Positions 1 through 8,937 are shown, counted from the stretch's first letter. The stretch: DNA of 64,000 nt from Candidatus Thorarchaeota archaeon (GCA_004524445.1 SDNP01000001.1:1-64000), one strand, 5' to 3'. A program made the numbers and translations. The notes: a model not told the origin generated them from the letters alone.

Positions 1-467
1 ACTTCAGTCGCTGGAATCGTGGCGAAATCAGCCCCGATTCCGATAATCACATCATTGGCTTGAATCTGCTCTTTTTCCCCAGAGTCAAGCGAAACTTCAA
101 CTTCTCGAGGCTTAGTAAACCGGGCTTTGCCCCTCAGCACTTCAACGCCGTTGTTCTTCAGCAGCGTTTCTACACCCTTCACAAGTCGTTCAGTCACACT
201 CTGGTTCCACTCCTGAAGCTTCTTGGCGTCTATGTGTACCCCTTCTACCTCAATGCCAAAATCAGGCACCTCATGGGAGATTTCGTGAAACTTGTCAGCT
301 GCCTCAATTATTGCCTTGGAGGGAATGCAGCCCCAATTTAGGCACTCGCCCCCGATTGATTCTTTCTCCACGAGGAGCACCTGCTTGCCTAATTGAGCAG
401 AACGAATTGCAGCAGGATAGCCCCCTGGACCTCCACCAATAACAAGTGCATCAACTTTTTTTGTCAA
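1..467 (-). CDS. lpdA: Dihydrolipoyl dehydrogenase (E3), N-terminal part, cut by window edge
   Basis: This is the flavoprotein that reoxidises dihydrolipoamide on E2 and passes electrons to NAD. The visible 155 residues start with an FAD-binding dinucleotide fold (GGGPGGYPAA) and hold the redox-active disulfide motif CLNWGCIPSK near residue 45. The start is TTG at 467, preceded by GGAGG at 476-480, which overlaps the end of the E2 gene, so the two are translationally close. It is the last gene seen of an E1 alpha-E1 beta-E2-E3 operon. The C-terminal NAD and dimerisation domains lie outside the window. Confidence 0.93.
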   Translation of the reverse strand, partial: MTKKVDALVIGGGPGGYPAAIRSAQLGKQVLLVEKESIGGECLNWGCIPSKAIIEAADKFHEISHEVPDFGIEVEGVHIDAKKLQEWNQSVTERLVKGVETLLKNNGVEVLRGKARFTKPREVEVSLDSGEKEQIQANDVIIGIGADFATIPATE

Positions 468-470
468 GGT

Positions 471-1682
471 TTATTCCTCCAGTAAGACAAGACCGGGATT
501 TTCCATGTACTTCATTAAGAGATTGGTGAACCTAGCAACTTTGGCACCATCTACCACTCTGTGATCAATCGATATTGACAGAAACATTGTCGGGCGTATT
601 GCAATCTCTGGTTTCCCGTTTTCTTTTACTACAACGGGCCGAAGTTTCTTGCGCATAACACCAAGAATAGCGACTTCAGGCCAATTTATGATAGGAGTCG
701 CCATTGCACCGCCAATGTTGCCAACTGACGTTATCGTAAAAGTACCTCCTTGTACATCCTCAAGAGTCAGTTTACCCGATCTTGCTCGTTTAGCCAGATC
801 TTCAATCTCTTCAGCAAGCTCCCATACGGTCTTGGCGTCCGCGTTCTTCACGACAGGTACCATAAGCCCTTCTTCAGTGTCTACGGCAATGCCAATGTTG
901 TAGTAGTGCTTGATAGTGATTTGCTCTCTCTCCTCATCTAGTGACGCATTCAACATTGGAAATTCTTTGAGCGCAGGAATGAGGCATTTGATGATCAACG
1001 GGAGATAGGTTAAACTTACTCCTTTCTCCTCGGCCATTGGCTTGGCTGCTTTCCTCAGCTCATCCATTGCTGACATATCCACCTCATCAAAGTAAGTGAA
1101 GTGGGCTGCTCTGTCCTTCGATCTCCTTAGTGATTTTGCGATTGAACGCCGAGTACCACGAAGGGGAATCACTTCCTCTGGCTTCTCGACTTCTCGTCGT
1201 GGTCTTTTTCTCTGCTTCTTGTAGCGCTCAAGGTCTTCTTGTTTGATTCTGCCTGCCGGCCCTGTACCTTCGACATCTTGAAGATCAATATCCGCCTCTC
1301 GAGCCCTTCGTCGCACTGCTGGGGCTGCAAGGACCTTCTTGGACTTCTTTTTCTTATCTCTCTTCTTGAAGGGAGCCGATGGTTTGAATAGAGAATCATC
1401 TTCTTCCTCTTTTGCGGGCTCCTTTTCCTCCTCCTTTGGTGTTTCCTCAGTTTCAATTTTCATCAGAACTTCATTGACCCGAACAATGTCCCCTTCCTCC
1501 TTTTCTAAGGACACAACCGTGCCATCTACGGGGGTTGTAATCTCAACATTCACCTTCTCTGTGTGGACCTCAACAACTGTCTGCTCTTCTTCAACCTCAT
1601 CCCCCTGACTCACATGCCACTCCATCACTTCTCCTTCTTGTACTCCTTCGCCAATATCTGCAAACTTCAATTCAAATATCAT
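471..1682 (-). CDS. Dihydrolipoamide acyltransferase (E2) of a 2-oxoacid dehydrogenase complex
   Basis: E2 carries the acyl group from E1 on a swinging lipoyl arm and transfers it to CoA. Seen: a lipoyl domain starting with DIGEG and with the lipoylated Lys about residue 43 (HTEKVNV), a charged linker, a peripheral-subunit-binding domain (near LAAPAVRRRARE) and a catalytic domain ending with the HRVVDG active-site motif. About 403 residues, normal for a single-lipoyl-domain E2. Starts at 1694, 1691 and 1682 are possible; 1682 is preferred because family members begin just before the lipoyl strand and AAGGAG at 1699-1694 then has usable spacing. The substrate (pyruvate or branched-chain 2-oxoacids) cannot be decided. 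Confidence 0.93.
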   Translation of the reverse strand: MIFELKFADIGEGVQEGEVMEWHVSQGDEVEEEQTVVEVHTEKVNVEITTPVDGTVVSLEKEEGDIVRVNEVLMKIETEETPKEEEKEPAKEEEDDSLFKPSAPFKKRDKKKKSKKVLAAPAVRRRAREADIDLQDVEGTGPAGRIKQEDLERYKKQRKRPRREVEKPEEVIPLRGTRRSIAKSLRRSKDRAAHFTYFDEVDMSAMDELRKAAKPMAEEKGVSLTYLPLIIKCLIPALKEFPMLNASLDEEREQITIKHYYNIGIAVDTEEGLMVPVVKNADAKTVWELAEEIEDLAKRARSGKLTLEDVQGGTFTITSVGNIGGAMATPIINWPEVAILGVMRKKLRPVVVKENGKPEIAIRPTMFLSISIDHRVVDGAKVARFTNLLMKYMENPGLVLLEE

Positions 1683-1697
1683 TATAACCATCACTCC

Positions 1698-2657
1698 TTA
1701 GAAATTATAGACTTCTTCTACTGCTCTCATCACGCGGTCTGTGGTCGGTAGGTAATCATGTTCCTGAATGAATGGAAAGGGAGTATCAAAGCCTGCGACT
1801 CTGAGAATGGGCCCCTCCATGTATTCAATCCATCTCTCCGCCACAAGAGCTGAGAGTTCGCCCCCGAATCCAGATGTCTTAGGGGCCTCCGTGACGCTGA
1901 CAACGCGCCCTGTCTTGGTCACCGATTTCTCCAATGTTTCGATATCCAGAGGCATTAGCGTCCTCAGATCAATGACCTCGCAGTCTATTTCGTTATTCAT
2001 TGCCTCTTCTGCAACGTTCAATGCCACGTGTAACATAGACCCATATGAGAGCAGAGTCACATCGGATCCTTCCCGAGCTATGCTTGCTTCTCCAAGAGGC
2101 ACCTGGTACTCGCCATCAGGCACTTCCTGTCGAAATGCCCTGTAGATACGTTTTGGCTCCATGAATAATACGGGATCGGGGTCTCTTATGGCAGAAATGA
2201 GGAGCCCTTTGCTATCATATGGATTGCTGGGAATGACAACTTTGATCCCAGGGGTATGAGTGAAATATGTTTCTGGACTCTGGCTGTGGTAGAGTGCGCC
2301 ACCTACTCCTCCACCATATGGGGCTCTCAAAACTAAGGGTACATGATAAGTCCCACCACTTCGATACCTGTACTTCGTCACCTCAGACATTATCTGGTCA
2401 AAGCCAGGCCAAATGAAGTCAACAAACTGAATCTCAGCTACTGGTCTAAGTCCGTATAGAGCCATTCCCGTGGCGAAACCTATCACCCCACTTTCACTCA
2501 GAGGTGTATCTATGACTCGTTCTTTGCCGTATTTATCTAGAAGGCCTTCTGTGGCTCGAAAGACTCCACCGTTGACCCCGATGTCTTCTCCCAACAAGAT
2601 AACTCTATCATCCCTCTCCATTTCTTCATCAAGAGCCAATCGTATGCTCTCAACCAT
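1698..2657 (-). CDS. 2-oxoacid dehydrogenase E1 component, beta subunit
   Basis: This is the beta chain of the thiamine-diphosphate enzyme that decarboxylates the 2-oxoacid and acylates the E2 lipoyl group. The start of the mature fold (GEDIGVNGGVFRATEGL) and the C-terminal transketolase domain (VTEAPKTSGFGGELSA) are clear. An upstream in-frame start at 2732 would overlap E1 alpha by 58 bases and add an unusual acidic tail; ATG at 2657 matches the usual family start and is preferred, although its ribosome site (AGGAGG in the last codons of E1 alpha) is rather far away. It lies between E1 alpha and E2 on the same strand. Confidence 0.93.
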   Translation of the reverse strand: MVESIRLALDEEMERDDRVILLGEDIGVNGGVFRATEGLLDKYGKERVIDTPLSESGVIGFATGMALYGLRPVAEIQFVDFIWPGFDQIMSEVTKYRYRSGGTYHVPLVLRAPYGGGVGGALYHSQSPETYFTHTPGIKVVIPSNPYDSKGLLISAIRDPDPVLFMEPKRIYRAFRQEVPDGEYQVPLGEASIAREGSDVTLLSYGSMLHVALNVAEEAMNNEIDCEVIDLRTLMPLDIETLEKSVTKTGRVVSVTEAPKTSGFGGELSALVAERWIEYMEGPILRVAGFDTPFPFIQEHDYLPTTDRVMRAVEEVYNF

Positions 2658-2674
2658 AGTTTGTTCTGGTAAGA

Positions 2675-3739
2675 CTAACCCCTCCTCTTCTTTAGGTCTC
2701 TCAGACTTCTCAGCTGTTCTTGGAGATGCCAAGGCATCCGTGCGTAGACATCGCTGAATATAGTCTCGATTCCAACTTTATCTTTCTCCGCGGCCTTCTT
2801 GATTAACTTCTTGAGCCTTTCATCAAATTCTTCGTGTATCTTTTCCAGCTCCTTCTCTGTGAAGATCTTCTTTTGACGAAGGTATTTGCCTAGGCGTTCT
2901 ATGGGGTCCTTCTCGGCCCACCTTTTGACTTCTTCTTCCGATCTGTATCTGCTTGGATCATCTGAGGAGGTGTGTGGGCCTCTCCGATAGGTAACACTCT
3001 CTATGAATGTGGGCCCTTCTCCTGACCTAGCTCGTTCGGCAGCTTCTTTGGCTGCATTATAGATAGCAAGAACGTCATTGCCATCAACTTGCACCCCTCG
3101 AATACCATAACCCTTGGCCTTGTGCACTATCTCCTCTGCACCGGTCTGTCTCTCTACAGGGAGTGAGATAGCATACTGATTATTTTGACAGATCAAGACC
3201 GATGGCGTTTGAAACACGCCTGCAAAGGTCATCCCTGAATGGAAGTCATTACTACTTGTTGCACCCTCGCCAAAGAAAACAAGAGTTATGACATCCTCCT
3301 CCCGGTACCTTGCGGCATAAGCAGCGCCTACCGCATGGATAATCTGAGTTCCTATTGGCGCCGATGGATTCACGAACCTTACATCAGGGTCACCGAACAG
3401 ACCTGGAAGTCTCCGGCCTTTTTGACGGTCTTCAGTGTTCGCGAAGAACTGGTTAACAATGTCTTTCAGTGGTGTCCCTCTGTATATTGCCGCCCCATGT
3501 TCTCTATAGGCTGGGAAGACCCAATCTGTCTCTTCCAGAGCTGCCACCGCGGCAACGTGCGCTTCTTGTCCAGTTGTAGGAATATGAAATCCAATTCGCC
3601 CTTGCCGCTGCAATTTCATCCCCTTTTCATCTAAGGTGCGAAGTGCTACCATGGTTCTATACCACAGTTTCAACTCATCATCTGAAATATCAGGTTCCAG
3701 TTCCTTGTTTATTGTCCCATCGAGTTCTAATACGCGCAT
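2675..3739 (-). CDS. 2-oxoacid dehydrogenase E1 component, alpha subunit
   Basis: First gene of the 2-oxoacid dehydrogenase operon. The thiamine-diphosphate motif runs from GEGATSSNDFHSG to CQNNQYAIS (the GDG...NN pattern), followed by the phosphorylation-loop-like region YRRGPHTSSDDPSRYR seen in bacterial and eukaryotic E1 alpha. About 354 residues, a normal size. The open frame extends to 3790, but ATG at 3739 with GGAG about 13 bases upstream fits the family start (LDGTINKELEPDISDDEL). The gene ends with AGGAGG inside its last codons. Confidence 0.93.
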   Translation of the reverse strand: MRVLELDGTINKELEPDISDDELKLWYRTMVALRTLDEKGMKLQRQGRIGFHIPTTGQEAHVAAVAALEETDWVFPAYREHGAAIYRGTPLKDIVNQFFANTEDRQKGRRLPGLFGDPDVRFVNPSAPIGTQIIHAVGAAYAARYREEDVITLVFFGEGATSSNDFHSGMTFAGVFQTPSVLICQNNQYAISLPVERQTGAEEIVHKAKGYGIRGVQVDGNDVLAIYNAAKEAAERARSGEGPTFIESVTYRRGPHTSSDDPSRYRSEEEVKRWAEKDPIERLGKYLRQKKIFTEKELEKIHEEFDERLKKLIKKAAEKDKVGIETIFSDVYARMPWHLQEQLRSLRDLKKRRG

Positions 3740-3835
3740 CAATACCCTACATCTCCGCCGCAAGATGGAACATATCGAATCAGAGAACATTCATTTGACA
3801 TGGTCCCACCAGCCGGATTTTATTATCTATTGTTA

Positions 3836-3846
3836 ACTATATATGA
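3836..3846 (-). promoter_or_regulatory. Candidate TATA box for the 2-oxoacid dehydrogenase operon
   Basis: On the minus strand the sequence reads CATATATAG, about 100 bases before the E1 alpha start. It is the most TATA-like element in the divergent gap and would give a leader of roughly 70-80 bases. No experimental support. Confidence 0.4.
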
Positions 3847-3962
3847 TGACAGAGGTAAAAAGCTTCGCTTAGCTCTCTTAATTCACTCCAAATGTCAGAA
3901 ATCAACTCAAGTCAGCCAGACATGTTTTTATCCAGAAAGACCACGCGATATGCGGTGGAGAG

Positions 3963-4088
3963 ATGATAACGTGGATTCTAGCTGCAGTCGTCAGTGGCTT
4001 TGTTGTATTACTGATGCATCAAGTGGCTTTTTTGAGTAGAAAACGCCTATCGCCCATTGATATGAACCAAAGTGAACTAAATCTCTAG
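3963..4088 (+). CDS. 41-residue single-pass membrane microprotein
   Basis: A short frame begins at ATG 3963 just after GGTGGAG (3954-3960) and codes for a hydrophobic segment (ITWILAAVVSGFVVLLM) followed by a basic stretch (SRKRL) and a short polar tail. This is the shape of a single-pass membrane peptide with a cytoplasmic C-terminus. Its stop codon overlaps the AGGAG ribosome site of the cupin gene, so the two could be co-translated. I do not recognise a family. It may be a chance frame, but ribosome site, membrane segment and tight spacing argue for a gene. Confidence 0.5.
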   Translation: MITWILAAVVSGFVVLLMHQVAFLSRKRLSPIDMNQSELNL

Positions 4089-4100
4089 GAGAAGTTGGTC

Positions 4101-4424
4101 TTGAAATCAATACACGTAAAGGAATGCTTGGAAAAATTGGCTGAACCTTGGCAGCCAAAAGAGATTGTGAAGGTAAACGACCACGTGGTTCGAGTGGCTC
4201 TTTTTGATGGGGAATATCATTGGCACAAGCATTCCGAGTACGATGAGCTCTTCTATGTTATAAACGGCCGAATTCTCATAGAGATCAGGAATAGGGCCTC
4301 CATCCTCCTAAAAGCCGGTCAACTCGCAGTGGTACCTCAGGGTGTTGAACACCGTCCCTTGGCAAAAGAACCAGCACATGTTCTTCTATTTGAACCAAAG
4401 AACCTCGTATCTACGGGCGATTAG
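4101..4424 (+). CDS. Small single-domain cupin protein
   Basis: A cupin barrel of about 107 residues. The two metal-binding motifs are visible: HWHKHSEYDELFYVING (G-x5-H-x-H-x3,4-E type) and the second motif around VPQGVEHRP. Such proteins bind a metal and a small ligand or act as isomerases or dioxygenases; the reaction cannot be told. The start is taken as TTG 4101, nine bases after AGGAG (4087-4091), rather than the in-frame TTG at 4095, which is too close. It probably forms a transcription unit with the membrane microprotein upstream. Confidence 0.82.
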   Translation: MKSIHVKECLEKLAEPWQPKEIVKVNDHVVRVALFDGEYHWHKHSEYDELFYVINGRILIEIRNRASILLKAGQLAVVPQGVEHRPLAKEPAHVLLFEPKNLVSTGD

Positions 4425-4471
4425 ATCTACGCCGTTCCCCAATCTGATTTCTGTCCTCTGAGTAAATTATG

Positions 4472-5062
4472 CTATTCAATGATAAACGGTCTATTGCAGT
4501 TTTGACATATCACTCCGACAGAATCTTTATCCTCACCCCGGTCATAAGAATAGACTGCAGAACACATAGGGCAGCGGATCGGTTTCGTGTCCTTTGTTGA
4601 TGGAGGTCGTAGTTCAGCTCTGAGGAGGGATGCTCCACAATTCTGACATTTTATTGATTCTGATTCATTGATATGACTGCAATAGGGGCAGACTGGCAAG
4701 AAGTCCGGCTTTCCTCTTTTCATCATTTCAGCATACCATTCACTATCTTGCGGAACACCAGGCATACCCTCTCTATATCGTACCCTCATGCCCATACCGC
4801 ATGCATGCATGAAAATCACTCCAAATAGCACAAGGAAGAATCCTGTAAGAGGGAACAAGAAGCATACTGGTATGCCGAAAGCCAGCAAAAAGAGACCCAA
4901 AACCATGTTTCGGGCACGATAGTCCGCACGAAGACAGTCTAGTGAGCAGTAGGTCATATCGTGATACTTAATCCATGTATCTGTCTTGGAAGTGCCACAA
5001 ACCTTGCATCTGGTGTTTTCCTGTTCTTGGGCAGACATACCTCCCTTGACAGCATCAGGCAC
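4472..5062 (-). CDS. Zinc-ribbon membrane protein
   Basis: About 196 residues with four features in order: an N-terminal treble-clef-like zinc site (CKVCG ... CSLDC), two closely spaced membrane helices (about residues 55-95), a zinc ribbon CPYC...CQNC, and a second ribbon CPMC...CQNC at the end. This is a typical architecture of archaeal uncharacterised membrane proteins with cytoplasmic zinc ribbons. GTG at 5062 is chosen because GAGGGG lies seven bases upstream; the frame is open to a GTG at 5092. Function unknown. Confidence 0.72.
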   Translation of the reverse strand: MPDAVKGGMSAQEQENTRCKVCGTSKTDTWIKYHDMTYCSLDCLRADYRARNMVLGLFLLAFGIPVCFLFPLTGFFLVLFGVIFMHACGMGMRVRYREGMPGVPQDSEWYAEMMKRGKPDFLPVCPYCSHINESESIKCQNCGASLLRAELRPPSTKDTKPIRCPMCSAVYSYDRGEDKDSVGVICQNCNRPFIIE

Positions 5063-5201
5063 CGTTATTCCCCTCAACATTCTATTGGGCACGAATGGTA
5101 TTAGCCTTTTCCGAAGGCTGAGAGCGCATCATCATGAGCAACCGAACAACCTACCTAAGAAATGAATAATATGATATGCTTTAGCGTGTCTATATGGAAG
5201 C

Positions 5202-5861
5202 ATGTACTCCTTTGATGAGATTGCCATCTTCGGATATGGAGGGCGGAACGTACCCAATGAATATCTCCATCTGAAAAAGGAATCTGATAAATTGGCCATG
5301 ATTTTCCCTGGTCGGGGATACACTACCCAGGCTCCTCTTCTCTATTATACTGCTAGGACCCTACTTGACAAAGGATACAATGTGCTGAATATCAACTACA
5401 ACTACCTGCACAACAGTGATTTCAGTAACGCCAGCAAAGAAGACCAGATCAAATGGATTAGAACTGACACCTCTGCCGCGTATGAGTCTACTAAGAAGAT
5501 TGATGCTGATGTAGAAATTATCGTTGGCAAGTCTTTGGGCACCATTGCCTTGTCGCATCTTCTGAAAAACTATCCTGAGACTCGTCAGATGAAGACCATA
5601 TGGCACACTCCTCTGATTTTGTCAGAAGATATACAAGATGCGATACGATTTCACAGCTCGCGACCGCTTCTTGTCATAGGAAAAAAGGACCCTCACTATG
5701 AGGTATCCGTTCTGGAGGATTTGCTAGGGTCAACTGATGGTGTGGCCAAGGTCATTGAAGACGCCAATCATGGAATGGAGGTGCCCGGTGGTCCTCAGGC
5801 ACTCTTAGAGGTCATGATTGAGATTGTTAAAGCAATGACTACTTACATAGAGTCAGATTGA
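5202..5861 (+). CDS. Alpha/beta hydrolase-fold protein
   Basis: 219 residues of a compact alpha/beta hydrolase. An oxyanion-type strand-loop (IFPGRGYT), nucleophile elbow GKSLGT (Ser), catalytic Asp in GKKDPHY and catalytic His in DANHGME appear in the canonical order. The family includes dienelactone hydrolases and small esterases; the substrate is not evident. There is no signal peptide, so it is cytoplasmic. It is a single gene, convergent with the LURP-one gene. Confidence 0.75.
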   Translation: MYSFDEIAIFGYGGRNVPNEYLHLKKESDKLAMIFPGRGYTTQAPLLYYTARTLLDKGYNVLNINYNYLHNSDFSNASKEDQIKWIRTDTSAAYESTKKIDADVEIIVGKSLGTIALSHLLKNYPETRQMKTIWHTPLILSEDIQDAIRFHSSRPLLVIGKKDPHYEVSVLEDLLGSTDGVAKVIEDANHGMEVPGGPQALLEVMIEIVKAMTTYIESD

Positions 5862-5945
5862 TTTGTTTGCCAAAAAGAGAGAGAGCAGAGCACTGTCTAG
5901 CTAGGAGAACACTGTCCTCTTTCTGGTAGACAACGCTCGAATATA

Positions 5946-6545
5946 CTATGGCCCTAGAAGCGTAATACCGATTGTTGCGGCAAACAATATAGCCAGCAGC
6001 ACAAGACAGATGATGCATCGGCCCATGCCGCCTTTGCCCTTGAAGAAGATGCGGTCCACAACGACTGCAGATGCTACTGCATGAAGCCAATCCATGTAGT
6101 CTCCAACTCGAACGACGAATTGGTCTCTCACAGATATGATTTTCTTATTCAGTTGAAACGCAAATCTGCCTGCACTATCATACGCGTCAAAACCCCATGC
6201 CAGAAAACCACCTTGGGCCTTGATGACGTCGTCACGGTAATGAATCTTGAAGTTCTTCCGGAATGCAATCCACGGTCTAGTCAGCTTTGCGACCTTCTCA
6301 CCATCGGGATCCTTCAGCCAAAACGTCTTATCAAAGAATCCTCCCTTGGCTGTCAGCAGCGGGTTTCCATTTGGGTCCTCAAAATTGATTGTTGAACGAA
6401 AAACACTAAGCCAAGTTTGTCGTCCAACTGCTAGTTTTTCGTCAGTTTTCTCATCATAGATCTCGTATACGGGCCTCAAAGACACAATCTTTTGCTTGAC
6501 CCTAAAATCTCTTGTTTCTTTTTCTTCTCCGGTGTCCATCTCCAC
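5946..6545 (-). CDS. LURP-one/Tubby-C-like domain protein with C-terminal membrane anchor
   Basis: 199 residues. The repeated beta-strand pattern (YEIYDEKTDEKLAVGRQ, FEDPNGNPLLTAKGG, LKDPDGEKVAKL, YDSAGRFAFQLNKK) is that of the LURP-one-related/phospholipid scramblase barrel, which recurs in plants and Asgard archaea. A hydrophobic helix at the C-terminus (CLVLLAILFAATIGITLLG) would tail-anchor it in the membrane. Start GTG 6545 has GGTGG seven bases upstream. A role at the lipid surface is an inference from the fold. Confidence 0.72.
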   Translation of the reverse strand: MEMDTGEEKETRDFRVKQKIVSLRPVYEIYDEKTDEKLAVGRQTWLSVFRSTINFEDPNGNPLLTAKGGFFDKTFWLKDPDGEKVAKLTRPWIAFRKNFKIHYRDDVIKAQGGFLAWGFDAYDSAGRFAFQLNKKIISVRDQFVVRVGDYMDWLHAVASAVVVDRIFFKGKGGMGRCIICLVLLAILFAATIGITLLGP

Positions 6546-6692
6546 GTGAATACCACCTATCTATGGGATGACATTCCGTAATTTAAGGATGTATAGCACA
6601 TACTAGAAGCAGATTTGTTCCTATTCAGTATTTGATATTGCTCTTGACGCTGTGGAGCATTACACCTAGTAAAAGGACAACCGTCTATAGTA

Positions 6693-7394
6693 TCACCAGT
6701 CTGCAATTCTAGTTGTGTTTCCTTGGTTGTACAAATAGATGTCATTCTCTCCGACCTGGAATCCCACGCCGCCAAGATATGGTTCTCTATCTTCTTTACG
6801 TAATGGTCGCTCAAGGATTGCTCGTTTGGCACTCATTAGACAGAGGTCGTGTGTGACATGAATGTGAAGAACCCCTCTGGAATCATCTCTGATTCTTTCG
6901 ATGGTGTCCTCTCTCAGTCTTTGAACGTACTCGTCAAAGGGTTCCATATTGTCGCTAAATTCTCCGCTGGCCCACCAATTCACGAATTCGGTCACATTCT
7001 TGCCGTCGGGCTCTAAATTTTCCCAAACAATATCTTTGGCATTCTGGGGGCCCACAATCGTTGGAAGTGGCTCGAATTCGTCTATAGTCGCATCTCTCTC
7101 GATTAGGGCTTTACGGATCTCTTCTGCTGTTTCATAGCACCTTGACACAAAACTGAAGAAAATTCTCGTTAGTCTATGACTTGGGATATGCTGTCCGAAC
7201 TGGAATGAGAGTTTCTTGCCCAGTTCGGTTAGCCCTGCATTCACCATCTCATCATATGTATTCAGTGTCACTCGATGAGAGTGCCTGACCAGAAGGAGGA
7301 TAGAATTGTCTGGAGGCATTGAGTCTGCCCAAGATGCCAAGCCTCTTGCATTCTCCAGCCAGTCGACTCTATCCCACTTTTCAGCGATGTCCAC
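6693..7394 (-). CDS. Histidine phosphatase superfamily protein
   Basis: About 233 residues. The phosphate-binding signature appears as LVRHSHR near residue 35 (nucleophile His in RH), followed by a second conserved Arg in SRCYETAEEI, and the second catalytic His in HVTHDLCLM. GTG 7394 is preferred to the longer frame starting at 7454 because AGGAGGA sits six bases before it. It resembles acid-phosphatase-like branches rather than phosphoglycerate mutase, but the substrate is unknown. The upstream 170-base gap is shared with the divergent membrane-protein gene. Confidence 0.78.
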   Translation of the reverse strand: MDIAEKWDRVDWLENARGLASWADSMPPDNSILLLVRHSHRVTLNTYDEMVNAGLTELGKKLSFQFGQHIPSHRLTRIFFSFVSRCYETAEEIRKALIERDATIDEFEPLPTIVGPQNAKDIVWENLEPDGKNVTEFVNWWASGEFSDNMEPFDEYVQRLREDTIERIRDDSRGVLHIHVTHDLCLMSAKRAILERPLRKEDREPYLGGVGFQVGENDIYLYNQGNTTRIADW

Positions 7395-7631
7395 ATTACT
7401 TCCTCCTACAATGGGATTCCGACAATGCTCTGCCCTGCTATTCTCGAGGCCCAACCATCATCCAAATCGACCATAATGTTCAGACAGGTCGGGCTGAGAT
7501 TGAACCTGATTTAAACCCGTCGTAGGCCCACCAAGGTATAATTTATTGATTGCATCCTTCAAATAGCAACTTGGAAAATGCTGGCAAACTTTTAATTTCG
7601 TCCAAGATAAATTATGTACAAGTGAAAAATA

Positions 7632-7937
7632 TTGAACGAGGGCGAGGACCAAAGGCATGCAGATGAGGAAAGGCCGACCTGGAAACGAGTCGGAAAAATC
7701 TTATTCGTTGTTGGACTCATCTTGATAGTTTCAAATGGAATATTGGCTATTCTTGCTGGTTTTGCCGAAGCATATTCAGAGTCGATGATTTTGGTTTCGG
7801 TATACAACCAATACGCATATCCAACTACGATTGTTGGGGTTTTTCTGCTCATTTTGGGCATTCTTACTTATCTTTGGGCAGATGGCTTGCACCGTGAGTT
7901 TGTGTGGTCAATGAAAACAGGCCCCTATTACAAATAG
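7632..7937 (+). CDS. Small two-pass membrane protein
   Basis: 101 residues with a polar, charged N-terminus (EGEDQRHADEERPTWKR) and two hydrophobic helices (about residues 22-44 and 64-83) followed by a short tail. TTG start with no strong ribosome site, so expression is less certain. No family recognised. Confidence 0.55.
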   Translation: MNEGEDQRHADEERPTWKRVGKILFVVGLILIVSNGILAILAGFAEAYSESMILVSVYNQYAYPTTIVGVFLLILGILTYLWADGLHREFVWSMKTGPYYK

Positions 7938-8018
7938 CACCTGTGCTAACTCTGCAATTCATGAATCAGAGCAATACTATTAACGGCGGCAGTCACCCGA
8001 CACTGAGGGGGGAAATAA

Positions 8019-8393
8019 ATGACTCAGAGAGATCCTAAGCTGACTGCCCTGCTCTTTAATGAACGAATTAATAGTCTGGATTTGGAGGGACTGGTTGGTT
8101 TCATGACAGATGACCACACCTTCATCGACTCTACAGAAGAGGCCCACGTGGGAAAAGAAAAGATGAAGGAGGGGCGGGAGGACTTTTTCTCAAAGCACCC
8201 AGACTAACTGAACATCTTCAGAAGGGTGGAAAACAGAGGGAATCTTGTGGTTATGATTGGGCATTCTGAATGCTCTGTTGATGTTTTAGATGGCCCTGCA
8301 ATCTGGACTGCAAAGATTAGAGGCGATCAAGTGGCTGAGTGGCGGGTCTATGATGATACACAAGAAAACCGCACGGAGCTCGGAATTCTATAA
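8019..8393 (+). pseudogene. SnoaL-like (NTF2-fold) protein interrupted by an in-frame TAA
   Basis: The first 62 codons code for the helical half of a SnoaL/NTF2-like fold (LFNERINSLDLEGLVGFM, DHTFIDSTEEAHVG). A TAA stop at 8205-8207 follows HPD; reading on in the same frame gives 61 further codons of the beta-sheet half (NRGNLVVMIGHSEC, DGPAIWTAKIRGDQVAEW) to a second TAA at 8391-8393. Related proteins usually have an aromatic residue at the interrupted spot, so one change such as TAC to TAA explains it. GGGGGG-like ribosome site (gagggggga) precedes ATG 8019. Could also be a sequencing error. Confidence 0.75.
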
Positions 8394-8539
8394 GCAGGTA
8401 ACGAACCGCCCTTCTATTTTCCCTACAAAAAAGTGAAAAAGTCTGAAGAATGATGGGATAACATATCCTACGATTCTCGATTTAATCCGTTCTGCTTTTC
8501 AAGAAGGTTAATAAGAAAAACAAATTAACTATAGTGTAT

Positions 8540-8845
8540 ATGGTGATGCAATTGGCACTAATTATGATGTATAAGACCCAAATCAAACCGGACAAACTAG
8601 AAGAGATGGACGAGCTCCGAGGTGCGTTTATGGATATTTATGAAAAACATGATGTGGACGTTATCGGTCACTGGAGAGAGAGCAAAACTCCACACATCAG
8701 CTACTACATGGCACGATACGATGATGAAGATGATTATACGAAGACTGTGCTGAAGCTGCATGAGGATCATCAGTATCGGGAACTCACCGCTAGACTGAAC
8801 GAAATTCGTACTGATTTTGAGGCTACCCGTCTTACGCCTGTTTAG
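8540..8845 (+). CDS. NIPSNAP/dimeric alpha-beta-barrel domain protein
   Basis: About 101 residues with the beta-alpha-beta-beta-alpha-beta pattern of ferredoxin-like dimeric barrels (LALIMMYKTQIKP, HDVDVIGHWRE, PHISYYMARYDDEDDY). NIPSNAP-type and small monooxygenase-type proteins share this shape; no catalytic residues point to a reaction. In-frame starts exist at 8534, 8540 and 8546. A TTAATAA element about 28 bases before 8540 would fit a leaderless transcript starting near there, which is why 8540 is chosen; this is weak evidence. Confidence 0.62.
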   Translation: MVMQLALIMMYKTQIKPDKLEEMDELRGAFMDIYEKHDVDVIGHWRESKTPHISYYMARYDDEDDYTKTVLKLHEDHQYRELTARLNEIRTDFEATRLTPV

Positions 8846-8937
8846 GTCTAATTCTGTAAAAACATGATTTCCCCACTATCAAAATCGGAAAACGGAACAT
8901 CCTTAAACTCAGTTGCCCTGATTCCTGGGGAGATTCG

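Noticed and set aside
3800..4039. A 79-codon plus-strand frame in the promoter gap of the dehydrogenase operon
   Set aside because: It would overlap the 41-residue frame with a good ribosome site and has a random composition; also covers the likely promoter.
8205..8207. Recoding of the in-frame stop as selenocysteine or pyrrolysine
   Set aside because: The codon is TAA; Sec uses TGA and Pyl uses TAG. No recoding hairpin is evident. Mutation or sequencing error is simpler.
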